From the NCBI GenBank assembly GCA_937625935.1, contig OW569359.1, positions 186,001 through 250,000 of the forward strand: a stretch of 64,000 nt of DNA, in the 5' to 3' direction. Shown in pieces: positions 38,028 through 47,925 of this stretch (position 1 is its first letter; each line of letters begins with the position of its first letter). The position numbers and the translations under genes are program-made. The stretch is from Tetramitus jugosus. Lineage: Eukaryota; Heterolobosea; Eutetramitea; Acrasida; Vahlkampfiidae. Under the pieces are notes generated by a model. It was not told the origin of the DNA, did not search any database, and worked only from the letters and a program-made list of their open reading frames with translations.

Positions 38028-40631
38028 TTACTTTCGATTATAAAAATCCCTTTCGAATCGCACATAACTCTCCAGCATCTCCGGATGTTTCCGTAAGACA
38101 GGTGTCACTCGGTTCCTCGCTTCAATAAAGTGCTCGTAATCGATCGCAAAATCATCCATGTTTGGACTAGCATCTCCATTAAAGAACTTGCGCATCGATA
38201 CCATACAAGCTTCGCGACATAACGCCTCTAGCTCAGCACCTGTCATATCACCAGTCATACTCGTATTATTAACCAATTGTTCGATCACTTCTGTACGGTT
38301 AATCACCGGTAATTTTCTTGTGTGAATTTCCAATATAGATCGTCTCGAGTCCTCATCTGGTGGAGGAACGTAAAGAATGTGATCCAATCGACCAGGTCTC
38401 ATGAGAGCATTATCAATCATGTCTGGGCGGTTAGTGGCAGCAATCACAAGCACTTGCTTTGCTTGTTCGACACCATCCATCTCATTGAGCAACGTGGAGA
38501 GAATTCTGCTTTCGACACCACTGCTGGAAGCATTCGGCGTTCCTTTGTCAAATCTCTTGCCGACAAGAGCATCTATCTCATCTAAAAACACAATACTGGG
38601 ACTCATGATTCTAGCTTCAGTGAATACCCGTCGAACAGATGCTTCTGCTTCTCCGACATATGGACTGTAAATTTGTGCCACATTACAATAGATGAATGTG
38701 GAGTGTGTCGCTTTAGCTAGTACTCGAACAAGCGTAGTTTTTGCACAGCCGGGAGGCCCATAGAGAAGAATTCCACGGGGTGGTTCTAAGCCTAGTCTCT
38801 TGAATGATTCGGGATACATCATTGGCCACTGAGCACTCTGTTGCAGCTTTTCTTTGATGTCGTAGAGACCTCCAATCTCATTCCACACATTCTTCTCTTC
38901 CTCTATTCGGTCGCCAACTTGGGCGTTATCAGAGCTGGCGTGTATCCATTTTGCAGACAAGGAACTCGATCCCTTTTGAGCTAAAGAGTGAATCATGTTC
39001 ATAATTGAAGTTTTGGTGTTCTGATTATCTGTCAGCATTGGCGAAACAATATTCTTAATGGTTTGTGCAAGCTGATTCAAAGATCCCATGTTGTAACCAA
39101 TGGTCCACTCACCCAACTTTGAAAACAACAGATCAACATCAATTTGCTTCTTGTTCTCTTGGAATAATTCCTGGAGTTGTTCCGTGCAATAATCACTTCT
39201 CTCCGCTTGCGAAGGATATGAGAATGCGACTTCTCTCTGAAATTTACCACGAAGTACAGAACTGATCTGTACTGTACTCCTGCCTGATTCATTGTTCTTT
39301 GTATCTGTTGATGCAGCTCCAACGATCACTACTTTGCATGACAGTGAATTGAACGCAGCATGTAACTTTTCCCAATGAGCAACAACCAATGAATCATTTT
39401 GTTGTTGTTGCAAATCATCAATAAATAAAATCACGGTGTCTCTATTCTTTTGTTTCAGTGTTTTCTGCACATTGGTCACAATGGACTTTTCTAATGAACT
39501 TGTAATTTGATTCACATAAATGAGCGGAATGTGCAACATTTGAGCACATAGTTTCACCCCAAAAGTCTTTCCCACAGCGCTGGGACCATGTATCAACACA
39601 CTATATCTCAATCGCATGTCCGATATGGAGCACGCAGCCTCCATTAATGAAAAAAGTTCCTTTGTCGCGCTTGTCAGTAACTTTTTATCGTTGGTTGCCT
39701 TTAGAGATTCACTTGAAATGTGAGTGATTTGCTCTTGTTCAACTCGCTTGTTTCGTTCCTTTTCCATGTTCTCATTATTGACAATTGTAATTTTTGTGTC
39801 TCGTGTAATTCTGTACACACATGAATTCGTTGCGGCGGCGGTATTCGACAAAGTGTTTTGTTTTCGCTTGCTACCACTATTACTGGTGTCATTGTTGCGA
39901 TGATGAGCACATGAAACTGACTTCAACTCAAAAATGCACTGATCATTCAATCGAATAAAGCAGCACTGTTGTTCTTGTTGACTATTGTTGACAACAACAA
40001 CCATAATGTCATGCAGCTCTAACCGAAGCCATTCCATCCACTCAGAACTACGACTACGATTACTCTCATCATCATCATCACCAGTAGACACCAATGACAA
40101 ACACACATCAGTTGCATTCAATATCCTGTCTACATGAATCAATTGAATATCATCTTTGAGATGAACCACCATCGTACTCCTATCACTACTCCTATCACTA
40201 CTACTATTACTGCTATTCATTGAAAATCGATTCATCTTTTCAATCATTGTTTCATATGAACTATCACTATTTTTACGAGGGAACAAAAAAACAACGGGAT
40301 CCAATTCAATCTGATGATTGCTGCTGTTGTTGTTGCTATTTGTGTTCTCTAGTGATAATACAGTCGAGTTGGCATCTCTAGTGTTTTGAGTCATTGGCCA
40401 AACAACTCCCATGACACTCAAATCACCATCATTTGTTCGAATGATGCATGGATTGTGAATCAAACTTGTTTTTCTCTTTGGATTCGTAATTCTTTGAAGC
40501 TTGAGTAGTGTTTCATGACTGATTTGAACGCGAGATCGAGTGGTTGGTGGTATTTTTGTCGTTGCAGTTGTTGTTGTTGGTTTTATTCGAATGGTGAGCA
40601 CTGCTTGTTCATCTTCGTATCTTGACGCCAT
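38028..40631 (-). CDS. AFG2/SPATA5L1-like tandem AAA ATPase
   Basis: Encodes 867 residues from the ATG at 40631. The N-terminal 300 residues resemble a degenerate CDC48-type N-domain (VQISHETLLKLQRI) with many Ser/Asn/Thr insertions. D1 has Walker A GPSAVGKT (349-356), but its Walker B reads ILFIDDLQ, with Asp in place of the catalytic Glu. D2 is canonical: GPPGCAKT (625-632), VFLDEIDAL, sensor 1 VIAATNRPD and arginine-finger motif MRPGRLD. GPPGCAKTTLVRVLA and the pore-region YSPYVGEAEASVRRVF are closest to SPATA5L1 (AFG2B), which with SPATA5 recycles pre-60S factors such as RLP24 in the cytoplasm. ATP hydrolysis is probably confined to D2; D1 may mainly bind nucleotide. Confidence 0.85.
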   Translation of the reverse strand: MASRYEDEQAVLTIRIKPTTTTATTKIPPTTRSRVQISHETLLKLQRITNPKRKTSLIHNPCIIRTNDGDLSVMGVVWPMTQNTRDANSTVLSLENTNSNNNSSNHQIELDPVVFLFPRKNSDSSYETMIEKMNRFSMNSSNSSSDRSSDRSTMVVHLKDDIQLIHVDRILNATDVCLSLVSTGDDDDESNRSRSSEWMEWLRLELHDIMVVVVNNSQQEQQCCFIRLNDQCIFELKSVSCAHHRNNDTSNSGSKRKQNTLSNTAAATNSCVYRITRDTKITIVNNENMEKERNKRVEQEQITHISSESLKATNDKKLLTSATKELFSLMEAACSISDMRLRYSVLIHGPSAVGKTFGVKLCAQMLHIPLIYVNQITSSLEKSIVTNVQKTLKQKNRDTVILFIDDLQQQQNDSLVVAHWEKLHAAFNSLSCKVVIVGAASTDTKNNESGRSTVQISSVLRGKFQREVAFSYPSQAERSDYCTEQLQELFQENKKQIDVDLLFSKLGEWTIGYNMGSLNQLAQTIKNIVSPMLTDNQNTKTSIMNMIHSLAQKGSSSLSAKWIHASSDNAQVGDRIEEEKNVWNEIGGLYDIKEKLQQSAQWPMMYPESFKRLGLEPPRGILLYGPPGCAKTTLVRVLAKATHSTFIYCNVAQIYSPYVGEAEASVRRVFTEARIMSPSIVFLDEIDALVGKRFDKGTPNASSSGVESRILSTLLNEMDGVEQAKQVLVIAATNRPDMIDNALMRPGRLDHILYVPPPDEDSRRSILEIHTRKLPVINRTEVIEQLVNNTSMTGDMTGAELEALCREACMVSMRKFFNGDASPNMDDFAIDYEHFIEARNRVTPVLRKHPEMLESYVRFERDFYNRK

Positions 40632-40864
40632 TTTTTGTTTTTGTTCTCGAAGCTTGTGTGAAAGTTCAATATTTTTGTTGCACAAGAGAACAATCCGCTA
40701 CCTTGTAAATCCCCTGTTGCATCACAGCTCCACTGCTGCTCGGGTTACAGGAGGACCACTGGTTTCAATTATCCCTAGGGAACTCTGTTCAATGTTTGTT
40801 TCAGCATTCAATTTTTCGAGGGTACTCACACACTGCACATGAGACATTGCCCCAGGATCTCAGA

Positions 40865-41254
40865 TCACGCATTTCTTACTTGAGAGGGGCGAATATGAGT
40901 TGCTTTATTTTCCACACATCTTGCGAGGACTTCATCTTTGCCATACATACAGCGTGTTGTCTCTCTTGTGTGAAGAGTTCCACTTCGCACTTGAGCATAG
41001 AACCACTCAATATTTCTATATATCTTGTGGGGATACTTCAGAAAGCTGAAGTCTGCACCACTTCGCATCGCGTCGGCTTGCAGCCAGTAGAGCCCAATCT
41101 CCTTGATTCTCTCTGTCCTCTGTTGGTTCATTAGAGATTGTAGCTGCTCTCTGCTCTCGATAGGGAAGTCCCCCATCATAAGAGATTTTACAGCAATACT
41201 GTTGGCGGAGCCCTCCTTGAGTGACTGACATCCACACCCTTTCATTTGTGACAT
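40865..41254 (-). CDS. Orphan ORF upstream of 5S rRNA gene
   Basis: A 129-codon ATG frame; it stays open upstream to about 41396 without an ATG. The product is non-repetitive and amphipathic (IESREQLQSLMNQQRTERIK; IGLYWLQADAMRSGADFSFLKYPHKI), unlike the low-complexity chance frames elsewhere. The opposite strand and a third frame are also open here, so coding is not secure. It could be a small gene, a decayed gene fragment or an exon. No family is recognised. Confidence 0.25.
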   Translation of the reverse strand: MSQMKGCGCQSLKEGSANSIAVKSLMMGDFPIESREQLQSLMNQQRTERIKEIGLYWLQADAMRSGADFSFLKYPHKIYRNIEWFYAQVRSGTLHTRETTRCMYGKDEVLARCVENKATHIRPSQVRNA

Positions 41255-41429
41255 CCTGATGTTCAGCAGCTCGTGAGATCTTGCACCGATCTTGCATCTC
41301 GGGAATTGACTTTTGATGTCCTTCAGACCTTTGATCTTGCTCTCCAGCACCAATTGGTTTCTGTTTGTGGTGGTCCAGCTTCCTGAGGTTCCCAAAAACG
41401 TGGAGGAACCTCGATTTCACACTTAAAGT

Positions 41430-41550
41430 GTCTACGTTCATACAATGGTGGAACCACCTCTTCCCATTTCGAATAGAGAAGTTAAGCGCCATCTGGCTGA
41501 GTTAGTATTGAGATAGGAGACTACTCGAGAACCCTCAGTGATGTAGGCTT
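41430..41550 (+). rRNA. 5S rRNA: 5S ribosomal RNA
   Basis: A 121-nt element matches eukaryotic 5S rRNA along its whole length. The ends pair as the terminal stem (GTCTAC with GTAGGC). The loop A/helix III region reads CTCTTCCCATTTCGAATAGAGAAG. The centre has GTTAAGCGCC (+52 to +61) and GTTAGTATTGAGATAGGAGAC (+72 to +92), where the Pol III internal control elements of 5S lie. The distal helix and AGTGATGTAGGC close it. A TTTT tract at the 3' end is a Pol III terminator. Ends are accurate to about 2 nt. The gene is solitary in this window; no 18S or 28S sequence is nearby. A 5S pseudogene is unlikely because both stems are kept. Confidence 0.95.
41481..41521 (+). promoter_or_regulatory. 5S internal control region (box A, intermediate element, box C)
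   Basis: GTTAAGCGCC at 41481-41490 (box A, +52), the intermediate element near 41494-41500 and AGATAGGAGAC at 41511-41521 (box C, +82) sit at the distances expected for TFIIIA binding in 5S genes. Confidence 0.75.
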
Positions 41551-41552
41551 TT
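41549..41552 (+). terminator. RNA polymerase III terminator
   Basis: A four-T run immediately at the mature 3' end of the 5S sequence, followed by GG. Runs of four or more T on the non-template strand stop Pol III. Confidence 0.75.
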
Positions 41553-42066
41553 GGTTGTGTTGAATTATTGAGTATTTCACACCATTGTGATATCTGCAAG
41601 TTAACTAGTACTGTAGCTTTTGGGCTGGATCTTTCAGTTGTTGTTGCTCTTTTCATTCAAAGAGCTGCTTTGTAGCATAGAGGAAGAAATTGTAGTTCCC
41701 TCTATCACATAGCAGGCCAATGGCAGTTGTTATGAGTGTGCTGCAATTTAATTCACCATTTAGTTTGCATTTAATTCACCCATTCATTGTTTTTTATTGC
41801 TCTATCCAATGGAGACAAGTAAGTATGGGACGCATTTGCTAGAGAACTGGCGACTCACCAAACGAACCACCAAATCTCTCAGTGTTAAAAAGAACAAGGC
41901 ATGAATGAAAACGGACTCGGGCAACAATCGATGCGTGAACTCCCACCTCGAGGATTCTCGCGATTGAGAACACCGGCCAATGACGAGACCACTTTAAAAA
42001 AGAAAAGCCAAGACATGCAACTGCAAATTCTTAATTGATTATATCTAATTTTCCTTTGGGAGGCAT
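41553..42066. other. Intergenic, hairpin downstream of 5S
   Basis: No supported protein gene. ATAGAGGAA (41677-41685) pairs with TTCCCTCTAT (41696-41705), with a single bulge, to form a stable hairpin. A TTTAATTCACC word is repeated at about 41745 and 41770. The remainder is upstream of the 3' end of the large minus-strand gene and featureless. Confidence 0.5.
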
Positions 42067-45000
42067 TTACTTTTTGCTAGTTTGATTCCTGTTGCATAGG
42101 TGAGCAAATATCTTCATACTCGCAGGATCATCTCTTAAACGTTTTGGTACATGTAATTTCACGAGAGGATTGAATCCCTTGTGGAACAGTGTGACCAATG
42201 TTCCTTCGACTTCAGTACCCACCGACTGGAACCAATTCAGAGTTCTTCTTCTTGCTACCAATACAAGGTCAGTGTTTGCCTCAGAAACAGAATCCGCTGG
42301 TAAGGTGGAAGAGTAAAGCGTGACCAACTTGACAACATCGAACACAATTTGATCCATAAATTCTGCAATCTTGCACTCTTCTAGAGTGTTGTAAAGAACT
42401 TTCACCTTGTCGCAAGCCATTTGCACTCCTTGTAAATAATAGTCAAGGTCGCTGGAGTCCCACAATTTCATGAATTGCTGCTCCAAAAGAATGACCAGAA
42501 TCTTCTTCACTAATCCGATGAGTGCAACAGTTTGACCCTTCTGGATTAAACTCTTAGCAATTAAGCGTTGCAGAATGTCACACAACGTGTCAAATATGGT
42601 CCACAAATTATTGGCAACAGCGAGAGGAGGTGGAGAGTCAGATGCTTGACAAGTTAGACAGATATCATGCAGCACGTCCACAACACTACAGATAACGTCG
42701 AACAAGAATTGTTCTTTTTGGACATCCATTTGTGATGAGATTTCGGTAATAAAGTCAATCATAGGGACGATCCAGTCAAAGTCGTGTTCAACCACGGATC
42801 CACGTCGAGATCTACTAACCATAATTAGATCATTGAAAATGTTCAGAACTGTAGATTCGAACATGGCTGTAACTTGTGAATCCTTTGTGTTCTCGAATAT
42901 CTGGCGCAGAACAGCAATGTTCGCCGAAATGATTGCAGCCTTTGATTCAACATACACCTGGCCAGATGACACAGATTGCAGATTGCGAAGGATCAACTTA
43001 ATCAAAAAGGTTTTTTGGCTTGCGGTGGCAGCTCCTAGTGAGCGCGAGAATATCGATTGATTGATGTCAGCTCCTGACTCATATTTGGATTGGAGAAGGG
43101 AGAGCAGAGCAGAGAACGACGGTTCCAAAAAGTCAGCCAACGGTCTCTTCATGTGTACCAAAGAATCATCGTCTGCACATTTTGAGCAGATAATCGATGC
43201 TTGCAAAATGTTTGTAATGAAAGTCTCTACATATTCGGATATCTCTACATTACGTTGTGATTGAGATAAAAACTTCGCCAGCTGAACCCTGCATTGATAC
43301 AATAAGAATGCCCACAAGTCCAAGTTAAATGTCTTCAATGGATGTAAATCTGCAAGTTGAATGCAGAGAAGAATGACTTGAGAAATGTGATTTGCTTGGA
43401 GATCGCTCAAATTCAAATCTACACATCCTGTCTGCTTATGCAATTGAGTAAGCCAGTGGGTCTCATAATCCAAGAATGAAGGTGAGCATAGATTGGCATC
43501 ATAGAACAGACCTCTCTTTGCACTCTTCATTGAGTGAGTTGCAGAGAACGTATTAGATTTCAACAGGTAGTTTGCTTCCCCGTATTCGATGACCTTTTGG
43601 AAGAGGTTTGTGACCAACACCATGCGTTGTTCCTTTTGTTGCTCATCGTCAAGCTTCGATTTGGATAAAACAAGCTGTAGCACCTCCTCAATATCTGTCT
43701 GTTCTGGGACATACGGAGATAAGCGGGCTGCGAAGAGTTTGGTTTGCATTTGGATTGTTTCTTCATCTGGTTGTGCCTGCATTTGAATCGTGAAGAGAGA
43801 CTTGTTAAAAAGTAGACCTGTATGTTTCTGTTTCATAGGAAGGTCCATCATTGCGGAAATGATGGATTTCAATGACACGGAACTTGCATCAACATTATAG
43901 ACAGTTGACACTAAGTCAGCAGCGACAGCCATTGCCAGCAAAGTAAAATTTTGCTTCTCATCGAAATAGGAGTTTGCACAATCACAAGGCAACTGAAGAA
44001 CCAATGGGAGGTATTTAAATGTAGCTTTGGATGAGCTTAGTTCAGCAGATGATCCTTGAAGTATAGAATTCTTCTTGTACTTTTTGTTTCCACTCTTTTT
44101 AACGACTTTATCCATTGCCTTTCTGATCTTAACGGCAGCGAGTAAGGGGATCTCAACTTTCGCAATTGCTTTGCCCTTCTTTGCATACTTGTCCAATACC
44201 TTCTTTTCATCAAATGTTCGATAATTCTTAATCTGTTTCAATAGAGAAGAGACACGCTTATCCTTGTGAAGATATTTGATATTCTTCTCCAGTAAATCTC
44301 TGAAGAGCTCGAAGAATGTTTCTCTTGGCTTCTCATAATCAACCCATTCCAACAAAGAGCTACCCCAAACTCTCTTTGTAATTGTATACAAAGTGTGACC
44401 TTTTGGTGCGACATCTTGGTCCTCTGTGACATTGGTGAGTTGAGATATCATAAAATCGAGAATTGTTCTCAAGTCATCAGCCTCTAAAAATTGAATGAAT
44501 TGAGTCAAGTTGTTGGTAATCAGGAACCATAACATGACAACATATGTGTCATTGTTGGTAACCAAATCGACCTCTCCATTCCAAACTTCAGTTGGATTAG
44601 CGTGTTTCTTTGCATTCTTGGTGAATTCATCCTTCAAGAACACGAAGTACTTTTGCAGGTTGTATTCCAAAAACTTCAAAATGTCTTTGTCATTTTGATC
44701 CTTCTCTTCTGTAGTTTGTAGATAATTATGGCGCATGATCATAATTTGTTGATAGAAGAGAGATACTCTTTCAAATAGCAAGTAGCAGATAATAGAGCGA
44801 GATGCGAAGGAAATGTGCTTAAAGAACTCCTTCAACTTCATACCTCCGATATTGGATAACCGATAACCAGGAATTGGATTTGAGGAACCCTCTACACGGA
44901 AGTCAATGAACATGTCTTCCTTCTCAATTTTTTCGTCAATAACGACGGGCTTGTAAGTATAAACATCTGAGGAAAACTCTCTAGAACGTTTGGTTAGAAC

Positions 45001-47733
45001 AGTGAGAGCATAATGTGTCTTGAGAGCAACAGTAAATATGCCATCTTCCTTCTTATCTTTGATTTGGGAAAGTCCATATTGCATCAGTGGAGCTACCAGC
45101 TCTACATCTATTTTCTTTGCTAGTGTTTGCAGAGTATGGAAGTTTGATTCATTAATACCAACATTGAAGGCAAATGACGTAAGAGGGTAGAGCAACAGCT
45201 CAAGAATTTGTGGTTTCTTTAGAACATCCACAAGTTCGATTCTTGAACGAACATTTCTAATGACCAATTCAAAGTATTCAACAATTTGAGTCGTGGGCAG
45301 AGACATAATAGTTTCTTTCAAATACTTCCGGATTGGTGGATACCAAGCCATAGAATATGCAAAGTCCTCTTCAATGTTCTCACAGTGCTCGATGAATCGA
45401 TCCAAAGCTACAAAATACTGACCCGCAGCCGTAAGGGCAAATCGATGAGAGAACAAGATTCCAAACACTACTGATAGAGTGTGATTTAACGTTGTAAATT
45501 CGGCTGTTGTTAAAACTGAGGAACAAATACCCATCAACAATAGCCAGAATGAATCAAATCGCTTAAAGAATGGCTGGTGATCAACACGGATGACACTTGA
45601 CAGTAACATTAATGTTTGAGGCCACAAAATATTGTTCGATAATTCAGAAGGTTGAACTTGAGCGAGTGGTTCCAAAAAGCCATCCAATATCACTTCATCG
45701 ATATAGAGTTCAACAACTTCATCAATATAATTGAATCCCTTTTCAGCCATAAAATTGAACACATTCTTCAACAATAGGACATGGAATACACGAGCAGACT
45801 GAATTAATTCTTGCTCTTCTTTGTTAATGTCCATAAATTTTGTGACACCTTGTCCAATTGCATGACAAAGCATCAACATTGCATATGTTTGAGACTTCTG
45901 AATGAGAAGAATAGTAGCAGGATTATTAATCTGAGTCACACGTTTGGCAAGTACTGCGTTTGCTACACCTCCAGAGAGCTTTGCGTCCGAAACAGCTGTT
46001 ATCGTATCTCTAATATCGTCATACAAGACACGGCAAATTGTTGGCATGAACAAAACGAGCTTGGCAGGATCAGCTGATATCAAATCGACAATATGTCTGA
46101 ATAAACAATACAACTTGTGATCTCGCTCAGAGAAGAACTCGTATCTGAGATGATTGTTTTTCGCTCTAAAGAACTCCATGTTCTGAATTCCTTGAGTCAG
46201 TGACTTGTTCGTGAGCAATGAATAAAGTGCATCAGCCATCAATCCATTACCAAACTTTTGCATAATCCTCTGCTCAAATACATTTGAGAATTGAATATTT
46301 ACATCGATAGAACTGTATAAATCAATCAAGTTTACACATGTAATGATAGCGTCCTCCAATTGTGATTCATTCTGGAATACCTTTTGCACCAGAGTTACCA
46401 ATCTAAATGACATGTGCAACAGAATTGGATTGCTCGTCAAAATAAATAGATCATAACAGGCAACCAGCATGTTTTTGAGTTCAGATGAAGTCAAGTATCG
46501 AGCTAGTACCTCACCATAGCTGTCTGTCAAGCCCAGTGAGAATGCAAAAAAGGAAGAATCAGCACCATTGTCGTCTCTCTGAAGTTCCTGACGCACCATA
46601 TCAGCCAAAATAATTCTGCTGCAATCCAACACAATGTTCGAATAGGAATCCAAACCAACACTACTGTCTGTCGAAACAACACTCTCATTCTTCACATGAC
46701 AATAGAAAATGAAGAAAATGAATTGCATGTTCAAATGAGGAATAGAGATTTGAGACATGCCTCCCTGTAATAATAACTGATGCAACTGAGACCACATGGC
46801 CTTGATATCGAACGAATCTACAGACTCGAGAATAAAATTCAAATAATAGTATTTGCCTAGTTCGAGCAGGCATTTTTCACATGATGTCAATCTCGATGCG
46901 TCATCAGAGTAGTTGAACAGGGATTGAGCAGTCTCTCCCTTGACATACTGGTTCATAAAGAGTGGAATATTGACTTGAATACTGTTCTTTTCCTTGTCGA
47001 GATCAGGTGCTCTATAGTCACGCTCTCTCTCCTTGATTGGATACGTGTTTTCAATCGTGTTCAATGCTTGACCATCGACACACAACTTTAGCTTACCAAA
47101 TGGAAATGCTCCCAATTTGCTTCTCTTGATAAATCGTGTTGTTTTTCCATTGTGACGCAAAAAGATTAAATGATTTGGAAAACTCCGAGCTACATCTGAT
47201 TCGACCATTGATTTCTTTGTTTTGACAATTGGTTTGAGTACTTGTCCCTTTTTATCGACTTTTTGATCAGATGCTACGGCTACTGCTGCCTCCACACTTG
47301 TTGATTCAGCACTCTCCATGGATTCATCTTCTTCAGTTTCATTGTTGTTTTTGTCAGTTTCTTCTTCTTCTTCTTCTTCTTGTTCATCATCACTGCTCTC
47401 GACTTCTTGGGTAGTAGTACTAGTAGTACCATCATTAGGTGACAACATTGTTGACAATTGTTTCAAATGTTGCTTAAAACGTTCGTCCACCAATTCATTG
47501 TAAGAGAGCTTTCGTTTTTTTGATTGTTGTGCTGATGATGATGATGATTCTTCATCCGGTATAAATGACTCCAACTCACTCAACAATCTCTTTTTGAGGT
47601 CTGGACGACTAATGACATCTCTCGATGGTAAATGATCCTTGTGAACCACTAGTTTTCTAGTGATCCAACTCGCTCTTTGACTTGGATCCATTTTATGAAT
47701 GTTTTCTGATGTGGTGGTTGTTGATGATACCAT
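42067..47733 (-). CDS. Very large uncharacterised helical protein (1,888 residues)
   Basis: Single exon of 5.7 kb, the longest gene here. The ATG at 47733 is used; the frame reaches 47832 only with TTG, and the ATG at 47691 (MDPSQRASWITRKL) is an alternative. After a Ser/Thr tract the N-terminus has a basic, possibly nuclear signal (QQSKKRKLSYNEL), a Glu/Asp-rich acidic stretch (about residues 115-145) and a Lys-rich segment. From about residue 190 to the end it is continuous amphipathic helix with Leu/Ile spacing reminiscent of HEAT-like solenoids, broken by a Lys-rich patch (VVKKSGNKKYKKN, about 1250). The profile recalls nucleolar scaffold proteins such as URB1/URB2 or UTP10, but I see no diagnostic motif. 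Function unknown. Confidence 0.8.
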   Translation of the reverse strand: MVSSTTTTSENIHKMDPSQRASWITRKLVVHKDHLPSRDVISRPDLKKRLLSELESFIPDEESSSSSAQQSKKRKLSYNELVDERFKQHLKQLSTMLSPNDGTTSTTTQEVESSDDEQEEEEEEETDKNNNETEEDESMESAESTSVEAAVAVASDQKVDKKGQVLKPIVKTKKSMVESDVARSFPNHLIFLRHNGKTTRFIKRSKLGAFPFGKLKLCVDGQALNTIENTYPIKERERDYRAPDLDKEKNSIQVNIPLFMNQYVKGETAQSLFNYSDDASRLTSCEKCLLELGKYYYLNFILESVDSFDIKAMWSQLHQLLLQGGMSQISIPHLNMQFIFFIFYCHVKNESVVSTDSSVGLDSYSNIVLDCSRIILADMVRQELQRDDNGADSSFFAFSLGLTDSYGEVLARYLTSSELKNMLVACYDLFILTSNPILLHMSFRLVTLVQKVFQNESQLEDAIITCVNLIDLYSSIDVNIQFSNVFEQRIMQKFGNGLMADALYSLLTNKSLTQGIQNMEFFRAKNNHLRYEFFSERDHKLYCLFRHIVDLISADPAKLVLFMPTICRVLYDDIRDTITAVSDAKLSGGVANAVLAKRVTQINNPATILLIQKSQTYAMLMLCHAIGQGVTKFMDINKEEQELIQSARVFHVLLLKNVFNFMAEKGFNYIDEVVELYIDEVILDGFLEPLAQVQPSELSNNILWPQTLMLLSSVIRVDHQPFFKRFDSFWLLLMGICSSVLTTAEFTTLNHTLSVVFGILFSHRFALTAAGQYFVALDRFIEHCENIEEDFAYSMAWYPPIRKYLKETIMSLPTTQIVEYFELVIRNVRSRIELVDVLKKPQILELLLYPLTSFAFNVGINESNFHTLQTLAKKIDVELVAPLMQYGLSQIKDKKEDGIFTVALKTHYALTVLTKRSREFSSDVYTYKPVVIDEKIEKEDMFIDFRVEGSSNPIPGYRLSNIGGMKLKEFFKHISFASRSIICYLLFERVSLFYQQIMIMRHNYLQTTEEKDQNDKDILKFLEYNLQKYFVFLKDEFTKNAKKHANPTEVWNGEVDLVTNNDTYVVMLWFLITNNLTQFIQFLEADDLRTILDFMISQLTNVTEDQDVAPKGHTLYTITKRVWGSSLLEWVDYEKPRETFFELFRDLLEKNIKYLHKDKRVSSLLKQIKNYRTFDEKKVLDKYAKKGKAIAKVEIPLLAAVKIRKAMDKVVKKSGNKKYKKNSILQGSSAELSSSKATFKYLPLVLQLPCDCANSYFDEKQNFTLLAMAVAADLVSTVYNVDASSVSLKSIISAMMDLPMKQKHTGLLFNKSLFTIQMQAQPDEETIQMQTKLFAARLSPYVPEQTDIEEVLQLVLSKSKLDDEQQKEQRMVLVTNLFQKVIEYGEANYLLKSNTFSATHSMKSAKRGLFYDANLCSPSFLDYETHWLTQLHKQTGCVDLNLSDLQANHISQVILLCIQLADLHPLKTFNLDLWAFLLYQCRVQLAKFLSQSQRNVEISEYVETFITNILQASIICSKCADDDSLVHMKRPLADFLEPSFSALLSLLQSKYESGADINQSIFSRSLGAATASQKTFLIKLILRNLQSVSSGQVYVESKAAIISANIAVLRQIFENTKDSQVTAMFESTVLNIFNDLIMVSRSRRGSVVEHDFDWIVPMIDFITEISSQMDVQKEQFLFDVICSVVDVLHDICLTCQASDSPPPLAVANNLWTIFDTLCDILQRLIAKSLIQKGQTVALIGLVKKILVILLEQQFMKLWDSSDLDYYLQGVQMACDKVKVLYNTLEECKIAEFMDQIVFDVVKLVTLYSSTLPADSVSEANTDLVLVARRRTLNWFQSVGTEVEGTLVTLFHKGFNPLVKLHVPKRLRDDPASMKIFAHLCNRNQTSKK

Positions 47734-47925
47734 TTGTTGTTTGTTGTTTGTTGTTGGTGTTGATGTGGAAAAAAGTGGTGCTTGTTTGTGTCTCTGAAGA
47801 GAGAAGAATTGCAAGAAATCACAAGAGCGCAAAAAATTTCACACATTGCACACCTTGGTTGAATGTTGGCGGAATAATAGAAAAAAAGCGAGAAAGCGGA
47901 GGAAGTCAAACGAAAAACTGGTGGA

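Noticed and set aside
41016-41492. 158-codon minus-strand ATG frame
   Set aside because: Its first 20 or so codons are antisense to the 5S rRNA gene, so the start is almost certainly accidental.
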